From JAFMJV01 sp034436555 (GTDB lineage Bacteria; Chloroflexota; Limnocylindria; Limnocylindrales; CSP1-4), in assembly GCA_034436555.1 (NCBI GenBank), contig DAOTUU010000055.1, positions 87,279 to 151,278 of the forward strand: a DNA stretch of 64,000 nt, in the 5' to 3' direction. Of the stretch, positions 41,483 to 49,914 are shown one piece after another. Made by a program: the position numbers and the translations under genes. How positions within the stretch are numbered: the stretch's first letter is position 1; each line of letters starts with the position of its first letter. The notes below the pieces were generated by a model. That model was not told the DNA's origin and did no database searches. It saw only the letters and a list, made by a program, of their open reading frames with translations.

Positions 41483-43027
41483 ATGACCCCCATCCAGGCG
41501 GCCCTCGCGGATCCCGGTGGCTTCGTCCGGCTCGTGGAGCTGGTTCCCTGGGCGGGCCCCATGGCGGACGCCAGGGCGGAGAGGCACCTCGCGATGGGCC
41601 GGGAGCTGACCGCCGATCCGCGGATCACCGGCCTCACGGTGACCGACAACGCGGGCGGCCACATCCGGCTGTCGCCGCTGTCGCTGGGCCGGGCGCTGGT
41701 GGAGCAGGGCGCGACCGTGCTCGCCCACATGTCCTGCCGGGATCGCAGTCGAGGAGCCCTGACCACGCTCGCCTGGGACCTCGCCAGCGCGGGCATGACG
41801 GACATCCTTGCGCTGTCGGGGGACTATCCCAGCGATGGGTTCGGCGGCCTGTCCCGGGCGGTCTTCGACATCGATTCGGTGGTCCTGCTGGACCTGCTGC
41901 GGGGCCTGCGGACAGACCGGGTCGACTACCACGCGGGCTGCGCGATCAACCCCTACAAGCGCCACGAGAGCGAGCTGCTGCCGCAGCTGCTGAAGCTCGC
42001 CATGAAGGAGCGCGCCGGCGCCCGATTTGCCATCACCCAGGTGGGCTGGGACGTGCGGGCCCTGGACGAGCTTGTGCGCTGGATGCGCGGCGCGCGGGTG
42101 CACCTGCCCGTCCTGGCCTGCGTGTACATCCTGTCCGCGCCGGTCGCCCGCTACTTCCACGATGGCAGGGTGCCGGGGGCATCCATGTCCGATCGCCTGT
42201 TCTCTCTCGTGGAGGATGCGGCCAGCGGGCCGGACAAGGGCCGCGGGCGCTTCCTGGAGATGGCCGCGATGCAGGTGGCGGTGGCGTGGGGCCTGGGGTT
42301 CCGGGGCGTGTACCTGGCGGGCCAGCGCAGCGCGGACGAGATCGACCGGGTGCTCACGATGGCCGACTCCTTCGACGGAGACCGATGGCGCGAGGCGGCG
42401 GCGCAGGTGCACTTCCCGCGACCGGGCACCTTCCGCCTGTACCGGGACGCGGATGCCTCCGGGGTGTTCGCCGCGGACACGCCGTCCGAGTCGTACGCCC
42501 GCTCGCTCGCCCCGGGCGCCCGCCGGCGCGCCCGCCGCGGCGTGTCGCTCGCGTACAAGGCGCATCGCGCGACCCACGACCTGGCCTTCGATCCGCGCGC
42601 GCCGCTGTTCCGGGCCGGTACGGCGCTCTACGCGCATGCGGAGCGCCGGGGGCTCGGCCGCCCGCTGCACGTCCTGGAGCAGGCTGTGAAGGTGCCCATG
42701 TTCGAGTGCCGCGACTGCGGCGACTGCTCGCTCCCGGAGATCGCGTACCTGTGCCCGGAGAGCCAGTGCGTCAAGAACCAGCGCAACGGCCCCTGCGGCG
42801 GCACCCGAGATGGAGAGTGCGAGGTGCCCGGCCGGCCCTGCATCTGGGCCAAGGCGTATGAGCGGCTCAAGCCCTACGGGGAGGAGCTGACCATGCTCGA
42901 GCGCCCACCCACGGTGGGTGACAACGCCCTGCGCGGAACGAGCGCATGGGCCAACACCTTTCTCGGCCGGGATCACGCGGGCAGGCTGCGTGCGGCGGGC
43001 GAGGCCAGCGGAGGACACCCGGAGTGA
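41483..43027 (+). CDS. methylenetetrahydrofolate reductase-like protein with C-terminal Cys-rich domain
   Basis: A 514-residue two-part protein. The N-terminal ~300 residues are a flavin-dependent MTHFR barrel (LVELVPWAGPMADARAERHLAM, then ITGLTVTDNAGGHIRLSP, LALSGDYPSDG and FAITQVGWDVRALDELVRWM). The C-terminal ~110 residues match the MTHFR-associated zinc/iron-binding domain: CRDCGDCSLPEIAYLCPESQC, KNQRNGPCGG and CEVPGRPC. It interconverts methylene- and methyl-tetrahydrofolate; here it probably oxidises methyl-THF made by the next enzyme. It overlaps that gene by four bases. Confidence 0.86.
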   Translation: MTPIQAALADPGGFVRLVELVPWAGPMADARAERHLAMGRELTADPRITGLTVTDNAGGHIRLSPLSLGRALVEQGATVLAHMSCRDRSRGALTTLAWDLASAGMTDILALSGDYPSDGFGGLSRAVFDIDSVVLLDLLRGLRTDRVDYHAGCAINPYKRHESELLPQLLKLAMKERAGARFAITQVGWDVRALDELVRWMRGARVHLPVLACVYILSAPVARYFHDGRVPGASMSDRLFSLVEDAASGPDKGRGRFLEMAAMQVAVAWGLGFRGVYLAGQRSADEIDRVLTMADSFDGDRWREAAAQVHFPRPGTFRLYRDADASGVFAADTPSESYARSLAPGARRRARRGVSLAYKAHRATHDLAFDPRAPLFRAGTALYAHAERRGLGRPLHVLEQAVKVPMFECRDCGDCSLPEIAYLCPESQCVKNQRNGPCGGTRDGECEVPGRPCIWAKAYERLKPYGEELTMLERPPTVGDNALRGTSAWANTFLGRDHAGRLRAAGEASGGHPE

Positions 43028-44067
43028 TCACGCGCCAGGACGGGTCGCCGTTCTACGTCATCGGCGAGAACATCCACTGCTCGCGCGTGGTCAAGCGAGA
43101 GGGCGTGCGCATGGGCGCCCTGCCCGACGGTCGCCCCGCTGTCAAGGTGCCCACGCCGGAGGGCGAGCGGCTGCTGCCCGTGCCGGACCGGATCATCGAC
43201 ACGAACGACTTCCGCCAGGGGCGTGTGAAGCATGTGATGGTGGCCGTGCGCCACGGCCTGGATGAGACGGAGCACGCCGAGCTGGGTCGGACCTACGTGC
43301 GCTGGATCGCGCAGCGCCAGATCGATGGTGGTGCGGACTGGCTGGACGTGAACGTGGACGAGATCGACCACGAGGTGGCGCCGCGCCTCGACGCGATGGC
43401 GTGGGTCGTGGCCGCCGTGGGCCCGCACGCATCGGTGCCGCTGTCGCTGGATTCGTCCGACCCGTCGGTGATCGAGGCCGGCATCCGGGTCCTGGACCGG
43501 TCGTGGGCGGGCGGCGCCGCACCCATGCTCAACTCCGCGTCGCTGGAACGGCTGGACGTGCTGGACATGGGCGCGTCCGGCGGCATGCCGCTGGTGCTCT
43601 CCTGTTCTGGCGACGTGGCGATGCCCACCGATGCCCAGGAGCGCATCGACCGGGCGAACGACATCATCGCGGCTGCCCAGGCGCGTGGGATCGCGCTCGC
43701 GGACATGCATGTCGACCCGCTGGTCGTGCCGATCGGCGTGGACCCCGAGGCGGGCCCGGCGTTCTTCGAGGCCGCCCGACGGCTGCGCGAGGCGTACCCG
43801 GAGGTCCATCTCACGGGTGGGCTCTCGAACTCGTCGTTCGGGCTGCCAGCGCGTCGGCTGCTGGGCGACGTATACCTGGACCTCGCGGCCGACAGCGGGC
43901 TGGATTCCGGCATCGTGGACCCGGTGGCCACGGACATGCGCGCGGCGCTCGCGCCGGAGCGCGACACGGAGGCCTACCGGATGGCCGCGGACTTCATCGA
44001 GGGACGCGACCAGTTCGGGATGGAGTTCATCGAGGCGTTCCGCGCCGGGCGGTTCGGCACGGTCTGA
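43024..44067 (+). CDS. methyltetrahydrofolate:corrinoid methyltransferase (pterin-binding, AcsE/MtvA-like)
   Basis: A 347-residue pterin-binding (DHPS-like) TIM barrel. Characteristic parts are YVIGENIHCSR, AQRQIDGGADWLDVNVDEIDHE, VPLSLDSSDPSVIEAGI, MLNSASLERLD and the C-terminal LTGGLSNSSFGLPARRLLG. Such enzymes move the methyl group between a corrinoid protein and tetrahydrofolate. No cobalamin-binding domain is fused, so it needs a separate corrinoid protein; one is encoded at 57347. GTG 43024 overlaps the MTHFR-like stop. Confidence 0.85.
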   Translation: MITRQDGSPFYVIGENIHCSRVVKREGVRMGALPDGRPAVKVPTPEGERLLPVPDRIIDTNDFRQGRVKHVMVAVRHGLDETEHAELGRTYVRWIAQRQIDGGADWLDVNVDEIDHEVAPRLDAMAWVVAAVGPHASVPLSLDSSDPSVIEAGIRVLDRSWAGGAAPMLNSASLERLDVLDMGASGGMPLVLSCSGDVAMPTDAQERIDRANDIIAAAQARGIALADMHVDPLVVPIGVDPEAGPAFFEAARRLREAYPEVHLTGGLSNSSFGLPARRLLGDVYLDLAADSGLDSGIVDPVATDMRAALAPERDTEAYRMAADFIEGRDQFGMEFIEAFRAGRFGTV

Positions 44068-44071
44068 CCCT

Positions 44072-44090
44072 GCATCAGTGATGCTACGAT
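44072..44090 (+). promoter_or_regulatory. palindrome and -10 element of the third vapBC operon
   Basis: GCATCAGTGATGC (44072-44084) is a perfect inverted repeat around one base. TACGAT (44085-44090) follows it and ends exactly 6 nt before ATG 44097. This matches an autoregulated, leaderless antitoxin promoter. Confidence 0.5.
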
Positions 44091-44096
44091 GCGACG

Positions 44097-44339
44097 ATGC
44101 GCACGACCGTCGATCTTCCGCCCGCCACCCTCGAGCGCGTCCGCGGCATCGCTGCGGATCGCCGCACCTCCATCAGCAGTGTCATCGCCGAGTTCGTGAA
44201 GGCAGGGCTGGAGGGTCCGCCCGTCTCCGCGTCGGATCGTCTCGTGTTTGACCCAAGGACAGGGTTCACGGTCGCGCATCTGCACGGGGTCATCACCTCC
44301 GCGGACGTCCGAGCCGCAGAGGATGAGGACGACGAGTGA
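44097..44339 (+). CDS. VapB-type antitoxin
   Basis: An 80-residue antitoxin. The N-terminal MRTTVDLPPATLERVRGIAADRR plus SISSVIAEFVKAGL is a VapB/RHH DNA-binding domain; the C-terminus is strongly acidic (ADVRAAEDEDDE). It overlaps the toxin GTG by four bases. Confidence 0.8.
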   Translation: MRTTVDLPPATLERVRGIAADRRTSISSVIAEFVKAGLEGPPVSASDRLVFDPRTGFTVAHLHGVITSADVRAAEDEDDE

Positions 44340-44737
44340 CCGACCTGCTGGACGGGAATGTGCTGGTCGCACTCGGCACTGTCGCCCACCTCCACCATGA
44401 AGCCGCCACGACGTGGTTTCGTGAGCGAGCGACTCCGTTCGCGACAACACCGATCACCCAAGGCACCCTGGTGCGATCCCTGATCCGGGGCGGTCTCTCC
44501 CCGGGTGGAGCGGTCGTCGTCCTTGACGGGATCCGCGGCCACGAGCGACACGAGTTCTGGCCGGACGATCTGCCCTATGACGGTGCGATGCTCCGGCTGG
44601 TCACGGGCCACGCCGGCGTGACAGATGCCTACCTCGTCGCTCTGGCACGAGGGCAGGGCGGCCGCGTCGTGACGTTCGATCGCGCCCTCGCCGCGACCTA
44701 CCCGGATGCGACGGAGCTCATCCCCGTGGGTCGGTGA
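44336..44737 (+). CDS. PIN-domain ribonuclease toxin (VapC-like)
   Basis: A 133-residue PIN toxin starting at GTG 44336. Conserved residues: Asp in LLDGNVLVALGTVAH, the PITQGTLVRSLIR motif of this VapC subfamily, Asp in GVTDAYLVALAR and Asp in VVTFDRALA. The frame is complete. Its 3' end overlaps the convergent Calx-beta gene by 20 bp. Confidence 0.83.
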   Translation: MTDLLDGNVLVALGTVAHLHHEAATTWFRERATPFATTPITQGTLVRSLIRGGLSPGGAVVVLDGIRGHERHEFWPDDLPYDGAMLRLVTGHAGVTDAYLVALARGQGGRVVTFDRALAATYPDATELIPVGR

Positions 44738-47003
44738 GCGTCAGCTTGAGCGTGCCCACCGCGCCCTGGTCGTCGCGCAGCGGGATGGTCGCGGTGAGGC
44801 GGCCGTTCTTGCGCTTCAGCTGCCCGGAACCGCGTGACGAGCGGCCGCCCAATGCCATCTTCAGTTCCAGGCGTCCGCCGCGGACGGTGCCGGTGACCGG
44901 CACGCGCTGGCCCACGTCCAGGGTGCCGGTGATGGCACCCGACTCGGGATCCTGGGTCTTGATGACCAGCTCATAGCGGGCCGGCTGTCCGGCCAGCGTG
45001 ACCGTCCACGTGCCGCGGACGTCGATCGCCTCGGTCGCGGCGCCGCCGTCCACGATCGTGGCCACGCCTTCCGGATCCGTGCCGCTGCCATCCACGTCGG
45101 TCACGAACCCGCCGACCGGGTCGGTCAGCAGCACCCGGAACGTCTCGGGCTCCTCTGCCTTCTTATCGCGCTTGACGGGAATCTCCAGCGTCGCGGTCCA
45201 CGCGCCAGGCTCGACGGTGACCTCCTGGTCGGTCAGCCTGGCGTAGTCGGCCGGTGAAGTCGCGGAACCATCCGCGGTCTGGACACGGACGCGCACGACC
45301 GACTCGGACGGCGCAGACAGGCTCAAGGAGAACGTGGCGGGCTCGCCCTCGGTCACATCCACGTCGTCGATCGAGATGGTGCGAGACGCCACGGTCACCG
45401 GCGTGCAGGCGCTCACCGCAGACACCTGCGGTCCCACCACCGTCACGCCCACCACGACCCAGCCCGGCGTCAGGGCACCCGTCCGGTGGAACCGCCCCAC
45501 GCCATCCGAGCCGATGGTAACCGGGAACGACCCCAGTGACTGCACGCCGTCCCCGGTCATGCGGCCCACGCACGCCTCGCCCCGACCCTCCTCCAGGGCG
45601 GTCGCCAGGCTGACCGTGACCGTGGTCTCCGGCGCGCCCTCCACCGTCCCATCGATCGTGTCGTCCGCCCCATCCCCGATGTCCCGGGCGTGCTCGATCA
45701 CCGGCGCCGGCACCGCTCCCGGCGCTTCGGTGAGCACGACCGACAGGATCCCACCCTGCTCGACCGCGAGCGGGCTGCCCAGGTCGTCCCGACCCGCCAC
45801 GCCGACGCGCACCTCACCGTCACCCAGGCCGATGGCGTGCACCTCGACCGGGAACGTGCGGGATTCGCCCGGCAGGAGCGTGAAGGGCTCGATGGGTCCA
45901 GCATCCGGGTCCGCGAGCTCCAGGATCGCGGCGTCGGGGTCGACCGGCGCCAGGATGGAAGGGTCGGTGAAGGTCAGTCCCTCCAGGAAGCCTGCCTCGC
46001 CGCCCTCGGCGGTCACGGTGACCTCGACGGTCTGGCTCGATCCCAGCTCCATCTTGTCCGATCGCTCGCCGACGACCAGGCTGAGGCCCGGTCGCCGCTC
46101 ACCCACGATGGTGGTCGCGATGTCGTCGCCCACCGGGGTCACCTCCAGCGGACGGAAGCCCGTCGGCCGGGACCGGAGCGGCGCTCCTGGATCCCCGGCG
46201 ACCTGCGCGAGCACGGTCCAGGTGCCCGAATCGACTGGCAGCCAGCCGCCGAACGGACCATCGTCGGTGAACAGCTGTTCGGCCATGAGGGTGATGCAGT
46301 CGGGGAGAGGATCGGGCAGAGCACGTGGCTCCGCGCCCGGCCAGTCGTACGGGGCGCACGCCGCCTGCGTCGGATCGGTTCCCTCGCGCACCGCGAACGC
46401 CTGTGTGCCCGGGGGCAGTCGCAGCTAGGCGCCGCTCGTGTCCACGGGCATGAGCGCGACCGGGTAGATGATCGGCGGGGTGTACAGCGCCCATATGACG
46501 CTGTTCCCCGTGGGCGTGATGCCGTGGTACTGCTCGCCGAAGTCCACCTGGTAGAACTCGCCCCGGTCACCGATCGTGGGCGGCGCGTAGACCACCTCGC
46601 ACGTGATGTCCGTGGCGCCGCAGCCGGACAGGAACCCCACGCCCTGGCTGCCAGGGGCGGAGCCCCGCCGCCACGAGATCGCCTCGCTCGGGCAGCCGCG
46701 CTCGCCGCATTGCTGGCCCTGGGGCGGGCCGAAGTCGATGGACGAACCGCCCGGGATGGACAGCGTGAACGGCATGCCGCGCTCCACCTCCAGGACCTCG
46801 ATACCTGCGATGGGCCCGAACTGGTTGCCCTGCTCCGGCGCGTAGGCCAGGCACTCGGGATCCCCGATGGCGAACGAGCCCCGCGAGAGGCACGCGTCCA
46901 ACGGCGGGGACGGGGCTGCGGCGCGGGTCGGGGCCGACGCCACCGGGGACGACAGTGCGATGGCGAACGCGGCGATGCCCGACCAGTGGCGTATGCGTCG
47001 CAT
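44718..47003 (-). pseudogene. secreted Calx-beta-domain protein A, interrupted by an in-frame TAG
   Basis: One continuous frame of 761 codons from ATG 47003, with a TAG at codon 193 (46425-46427). Upstream lie a signal peptide (ending RAAAPSPP) and an N-terminal domain shared with the other three paralogues (DACLSRGSF, QFGPIAGI, FTLSIPGG, a CGxxGC pair). Downstream are WLPVDSGTW, a middle domain, a Calx-beta domain (ISIDDVDVTEGEPATFSLSLS to VATIVDGG) and a C-terminal DVRGTW domain. The stop sits where paralogue C reads SGGRLAL (here SGA-stop-LRL). It is either a recent nonsense mutation, a read-through codon or a sequence error. The ATG overlaps the stop of the upstream paralogue. Confidence 0.75.
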
Positions 47004-49405
47004 CACGAGCCCCGCGGCTTCACGAGCACGTACCACTTCGCGGGATCCTCATCGTGGCGGATCTCCAGGGTGCCGCCGCGCTCGATCAACGACCCTTCGA
47101 TGGGTCCGTTCCACCTGCCGGCGCCGGTGACCTTCAGCGCGATGCGATCACCTGTGACGGTGCCACTCACCCGGCCGGAGAAGTCCGGATACGGGTCGTA
47201 CAGCTTCCCCTTGATGCGACCCTTCACCTCGCCGGTCTCCGGATCCTGGTCGGTGATCGTGATGGTGTAGGTGGCAGTCAAGGTCTTGCCCAGGTGCTTG
47301 GTGCGCCACACCCAGCGCCATTCCCCGCGGACGTCCGGCGTGTCGGCCACCGCCACCGCATCGTCATCCACGATGGTGCCCGTCGCCACGCTCGTGGGAC
47401 CCGTGGCGTCCGGTGCCGGGAGGCGGCCGTTGACTGCCTGGGACAGCGTCAAAATGACGGTCTCGTCATCCTCCTGGTCGGCGTCCGGCACGACATCCAC
47501 CGTCAGCTGCGCGCTGGTCTCGCCGGGGGCGAACGCGATCTCCACGTCCGTGAGGGCCTCATGGTCGGCCGGGCTGGACGCGGTGCCACCCGACGTGGAC
47601 GCGCGTACGGACACCGGCTGATCGCTCGCGCCCGACAGCGAGACGGTGAACACGAGCGAGGTCGTGCCATCCGCCGCGGTGCCCTCCACCACCTGAGCGT
47701 CCGCGACGCTGATGCTGGGCGTGTCGCCCACCACCTGGCGACACTCGCCGATCTCCGAGACCCGGGCGCCGATGGCGGAGACGCCGTACGTGTACCAGCC
47801 CTCCGTGAGTGTCACGTCGAACGCGAATGAGCCGGCGCCGTCCTCACCGAGCGTCACGTCCGCGGATCCCACGACCGCCGTATCCGGTCCCGACTGACGC
47901 GGCTCGCAGGCGCCGTCCGGACCCGGGCGTGACGCCCAGAGCGTCACGGTCAGCGCGGTGTCCGGGGCGCCGACCGCCGTCCCCTCCACGCGCCCGCCGG
48001 CGTCGCCGGTCACCGCGACCTCCACCACCGGCGGCTCGGGTGCCTCCGCGCTACCCGCGCCACCCCCGGATGCGACAACGGCGACCGCCGCCGCACCGTC
48101 CCCGGCCACCGGGTCGCCCAGGTCGTCGGTGCCGGAGACGCGCGCGAGCAGGGCGGCGACCCCCTCGCCCAGCCCGCCCACCTGCACCAGGAACGTCTGC
48201 TCCTGGCCGGCCGCGAGCGTGAACGGCTCCACCGTCGCGATCGATCCGTCGTCCTCGTCGGGGAGCCCCAGCGTGGGCGGCTCGAGGGGGCTGATCTCAA
48301 GCACCTCCGGGGCGTCGAACGCGAGCGTGAGCGATCCCACCTCGCCACCGACCGCGGCCACGGTGACCGCGATTGCCTGCGTGGCGCCCAGGGACAGCGT
48401 CTCGACCTCCGGCTCCACGGTCACCCGCGGCACCGGACGGCGCTCACGCACGATGGGCGCGCGGATGTCATCTGCCACCGGCTCCACGGACAGCGCCCGG
48501 TATGGGGACGGTCGCGAGATGAGGGGGGCGGCGGCGTCACCTGCCGGAGCGGCCACGATGTTCCAGATGCCCGTATCGACCGGCAGCACGCCTGCATACC
48601 CCTCGCGCCCGAAGTCATCCGGGGTCTGGTCAAGCTCGATGCAGTCGGGGACCGGTGGGTCCACCACGCGCCGGTACTGCAGCCACCATGCGCCGGACAC
48701 GCAGGACCCGGCCGAGGGCGAGACGCCCGAGCGGACCGCGTACGCCACCGTCCCTGGGCGTGGCTCCACCGCGTTGCCGGCGGTGTCCACGGGGTCCAGG
48801 CGCACTGGGTAGTAGCGGGGCGCCACGGAGAACGCGTGCGCCTCGCCCTTCTGGGGAAAGATGCCGCGATAGTGCTGGACATACAGCACCCACCAGCGCT
48901 CGGCCTCGTCGCCCACGTCGTAGTCCGGCCAGATCCGGAACGAGCACACCTCGTCCGACCCGCTGCAGCCGCTGACGGTCTCCATCCACCTGCCGCGGAC
49001 CTGGCCCTCCTCGGAGCGCCACGCGATGCTGTGGCCGATGCAGCCGCCGATGCCGCAGCTGATGGGCCGGTCGTAGAACGTGGCCGCGCCGGGGTTGAAG
49101 GCGAGGTCGATCGCGTCGCCACGCCGCGCGAGGTGGGTGATGATGCCCCCGATGGGCCCGAACTGGTCGCCCCAGCTGGGTGGGTGCGTCTCCTGGCAGG
49201 CTGGCTCCGCGATGTTGAACGAGCCACCGTCCAGGCACGCGTCCAGAGACGGAGGAGGCGCGGCGGCGCGGACCGCGGGGGATGCCGCGACCACCACCAG
49301 CACCGTCGTGACGAGCGCGGCGGTCGCCATGGTGCGGACGAGGTGCGCACGACCCGACCACGGCGGCAGTCCACCGAGGGCCATGCGCGTCCTGCCCAGC
49401 GCCAT
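47003..49405 (-). CDS. secreted Calx-beta-domain protein B
   Basis: An 800-residue exported protein. A signal peptide (hydrophobic ATAALVTTVLVVVAA, cleavage near VRAAAPPP) precedes the family N-terminal domain (DACLDGGSF, QFGPIGGI, CGIGGC), a block ending VLPVDTGIW, a middle region with two sandwich-like domains, one Calx-beta domain (SISVADAQVVEGTA to TIVDDDAV, roughly residues 580-690) and a C-terminal DVRGEW domain. No cell-wall anchor or C-terminal helix is seen, so it is probably released or surface-bound by protein contacts. ATG 49405 overlaps the stop of a small secreted protein gene (ATGA); a longer in-frame start at 49654 has a better ribosome site but no signal peptide. Function unknown; Calx-beta domains often bind calcium. 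Confidence 0.75.
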   Translation of the reverse strand: MALGRTRMALGGLPPWSGRAHLVRTMATAALVTTVLVVVAASPAVRAAAPPPSLDACLDGGSFNIAEPACQETHPPSWGDQFGPIGGIITHLARRGDAIDLAFNPGAATFYDRPISCGIGGCIGHSIAWRSEEGQVRGRWMETVSGCSGSDEVCSFRIWPDYDVGDEAERWWVLYVQHYRGIFPQKGEAHAFSVAPRYYPVRLDPVDTAGNAVEPRPGTVAYAVRSGVSPSAGSCVSGAWWLQYRRVVDPPVPDCIELDQTPDDFGREGYAGVLPVDTGIWNIVAAPAGDAAAPLISRPSPYRALSVEPVADDIRAPIVRERRPVPRVTVEPEVETLSLGATQAIAVTVAAVGGEVGSLTLAFDAPEVLEISPLEPPTLGLPDEDDGSIATVEPFTLAAGQEQTFLVQVGGLGEGVAALLARVSGTDDLGDPVAGDGAAAVAVVASGGGAGSAEAPEPPVVEVAVTGDAGGRVEGTAVGAPDTALTVTLWASRPGPDGACEPRQSGPDTAVVGSADVTLGEDGAGSFAFDVTLTEGWYTYGVSAIGARVSEIGECRQVVGDTPSISVADAQVVEGTAADGTTSLVFTVSLSGASDQPVSVRASTSGGTASSPADHEALTDVEIAFAPGETSAQLTVDVVPDADQEDDETVILTLSQAVNGRLPAPDATGPTSVATGTIVDDDAVAVADTPDVRGEWRWVWRTKHLGKTLTATYTITITDQDPETGEVKGRIKGKLYDPYPDFSGRVSGTVTGDRIALKVTGAGRWNGPIEGSLIERGGTLEIRHDEDPAKWYVLVKPRGS

Positions 49406-49620
49406 CAGCAGACGACCGTCGTCTGGGCCGACTGGCTCCACGCGGACTGGACGACCGCGCCACCCTGGGATGCCACCGGTGAGCTGGCGCGGGTGCGGGT
49501 GTAGGCCCTCATCGACCTCAGGTTCGCGCGGCACTGGCGGTTGAAGGCGCCGGCCGCGGCCGCGGACGACGGCATCGCCGTCAGCAGGCTGCCGAGTGCC
49601 AACGCCACGACGGTCGCCAT
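49405..49620 (-). CDS. small secreted protein, unknown function
   Basis: A 71-residue protein with a clear signal peptide (MATVVALALGSLLTAMPSSAAAAG) and a mature part rich in Ser, Ala and Gln with one internal and one C-terminal cysteine (FNRQCRAN ... QTTVVC). No family recognised. Its TGA overlaps the ATG of Calx-beta protein B. No ribosome site is obvious before ATG 49620, so the call is moderate. It would head the operon small protein, B, A. Confidence 0.5.
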   Translation of the reverse strand: MATVVALALGSLLTAMPSSAAAAGAFNRQCRANLRSMRAYTRTRASSPVASQGGAVVQSAWSQSAQTTVVC

Positions 49621-49717
49621 GGAGGCCGGGCGCCGAGCCCCATCGGATGCACATGATTCCTTCGTGTCCTCCCTGCTGCCGACCGTCGCCGGATCGCGGT
49701 CATGACATCCGCCGGCC

Positions 49718-49735
49718 GTCCCATCAGCGTCCCAC
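49718..49735 (-). promoter_or_regulatory. GTGGGAC direct repeat upstream of the Calx-beta A/B operon
   Basis: On the minus strand GTGGGAC-GCTG-ATGGGAC: two heptamers with an 11 bp period, about one helical turn, which suits a dimeric activator. The same element precedes the genes at 52266 and 56373. It lies 97 bp upstream of the small-protein start. Confidence 0.6.
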
Positions 49736-49781
49736 GAGTGTCACGGCGCGCCGCCGCGGCCGCCTCACCCCCTCCCGCGGA

Positions 49782-49856
49782 CGACATGTCGACCGGCACC
49801 CCGGCTCGCGCGCCGCCGCGGCCGCCTCGCCCCCTCCCGCGGTCGACATGTCGACC
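49782..49856. repeat. two CGACATGTCG palindromes, 62 bp apart
   Basis: CGACATGTCG at 49782 and the full 16 bp palindrome GGTCGACATGTCGACC at 49841-49856 have cores exactly 62 bp apart, separated by a GC-rich unit (CGCGCCGCCGCGGCCGCCTC is shared by both copies). The 294 bp gap 49621-49914 holds these, the direct repeat and no gene. Confidence 0.9.
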
Positions 49857-49914
49857 GGAACCACAGACGGGGGCGGTCGTAGGCGATGTCTTTCGCCAAG
49901 GTCAAAGCCGATAG

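Noticed and set aside
45690..47270. Plus-strand frames of several hundred codons opposite the Calx-beta genes
   Set aside because: Composition is Arg/Pro/Ser-biased and they oppose paralogous genes with conserved domains.
49406..49654. Start of Calx-beta protein B at ATG 49654
   Set aside because: It has a good ribosome site but would bury the signal peptide behind about 83 hydrophilic residues and fully overlap the small secreted-protein gene; kept only as an alternative.
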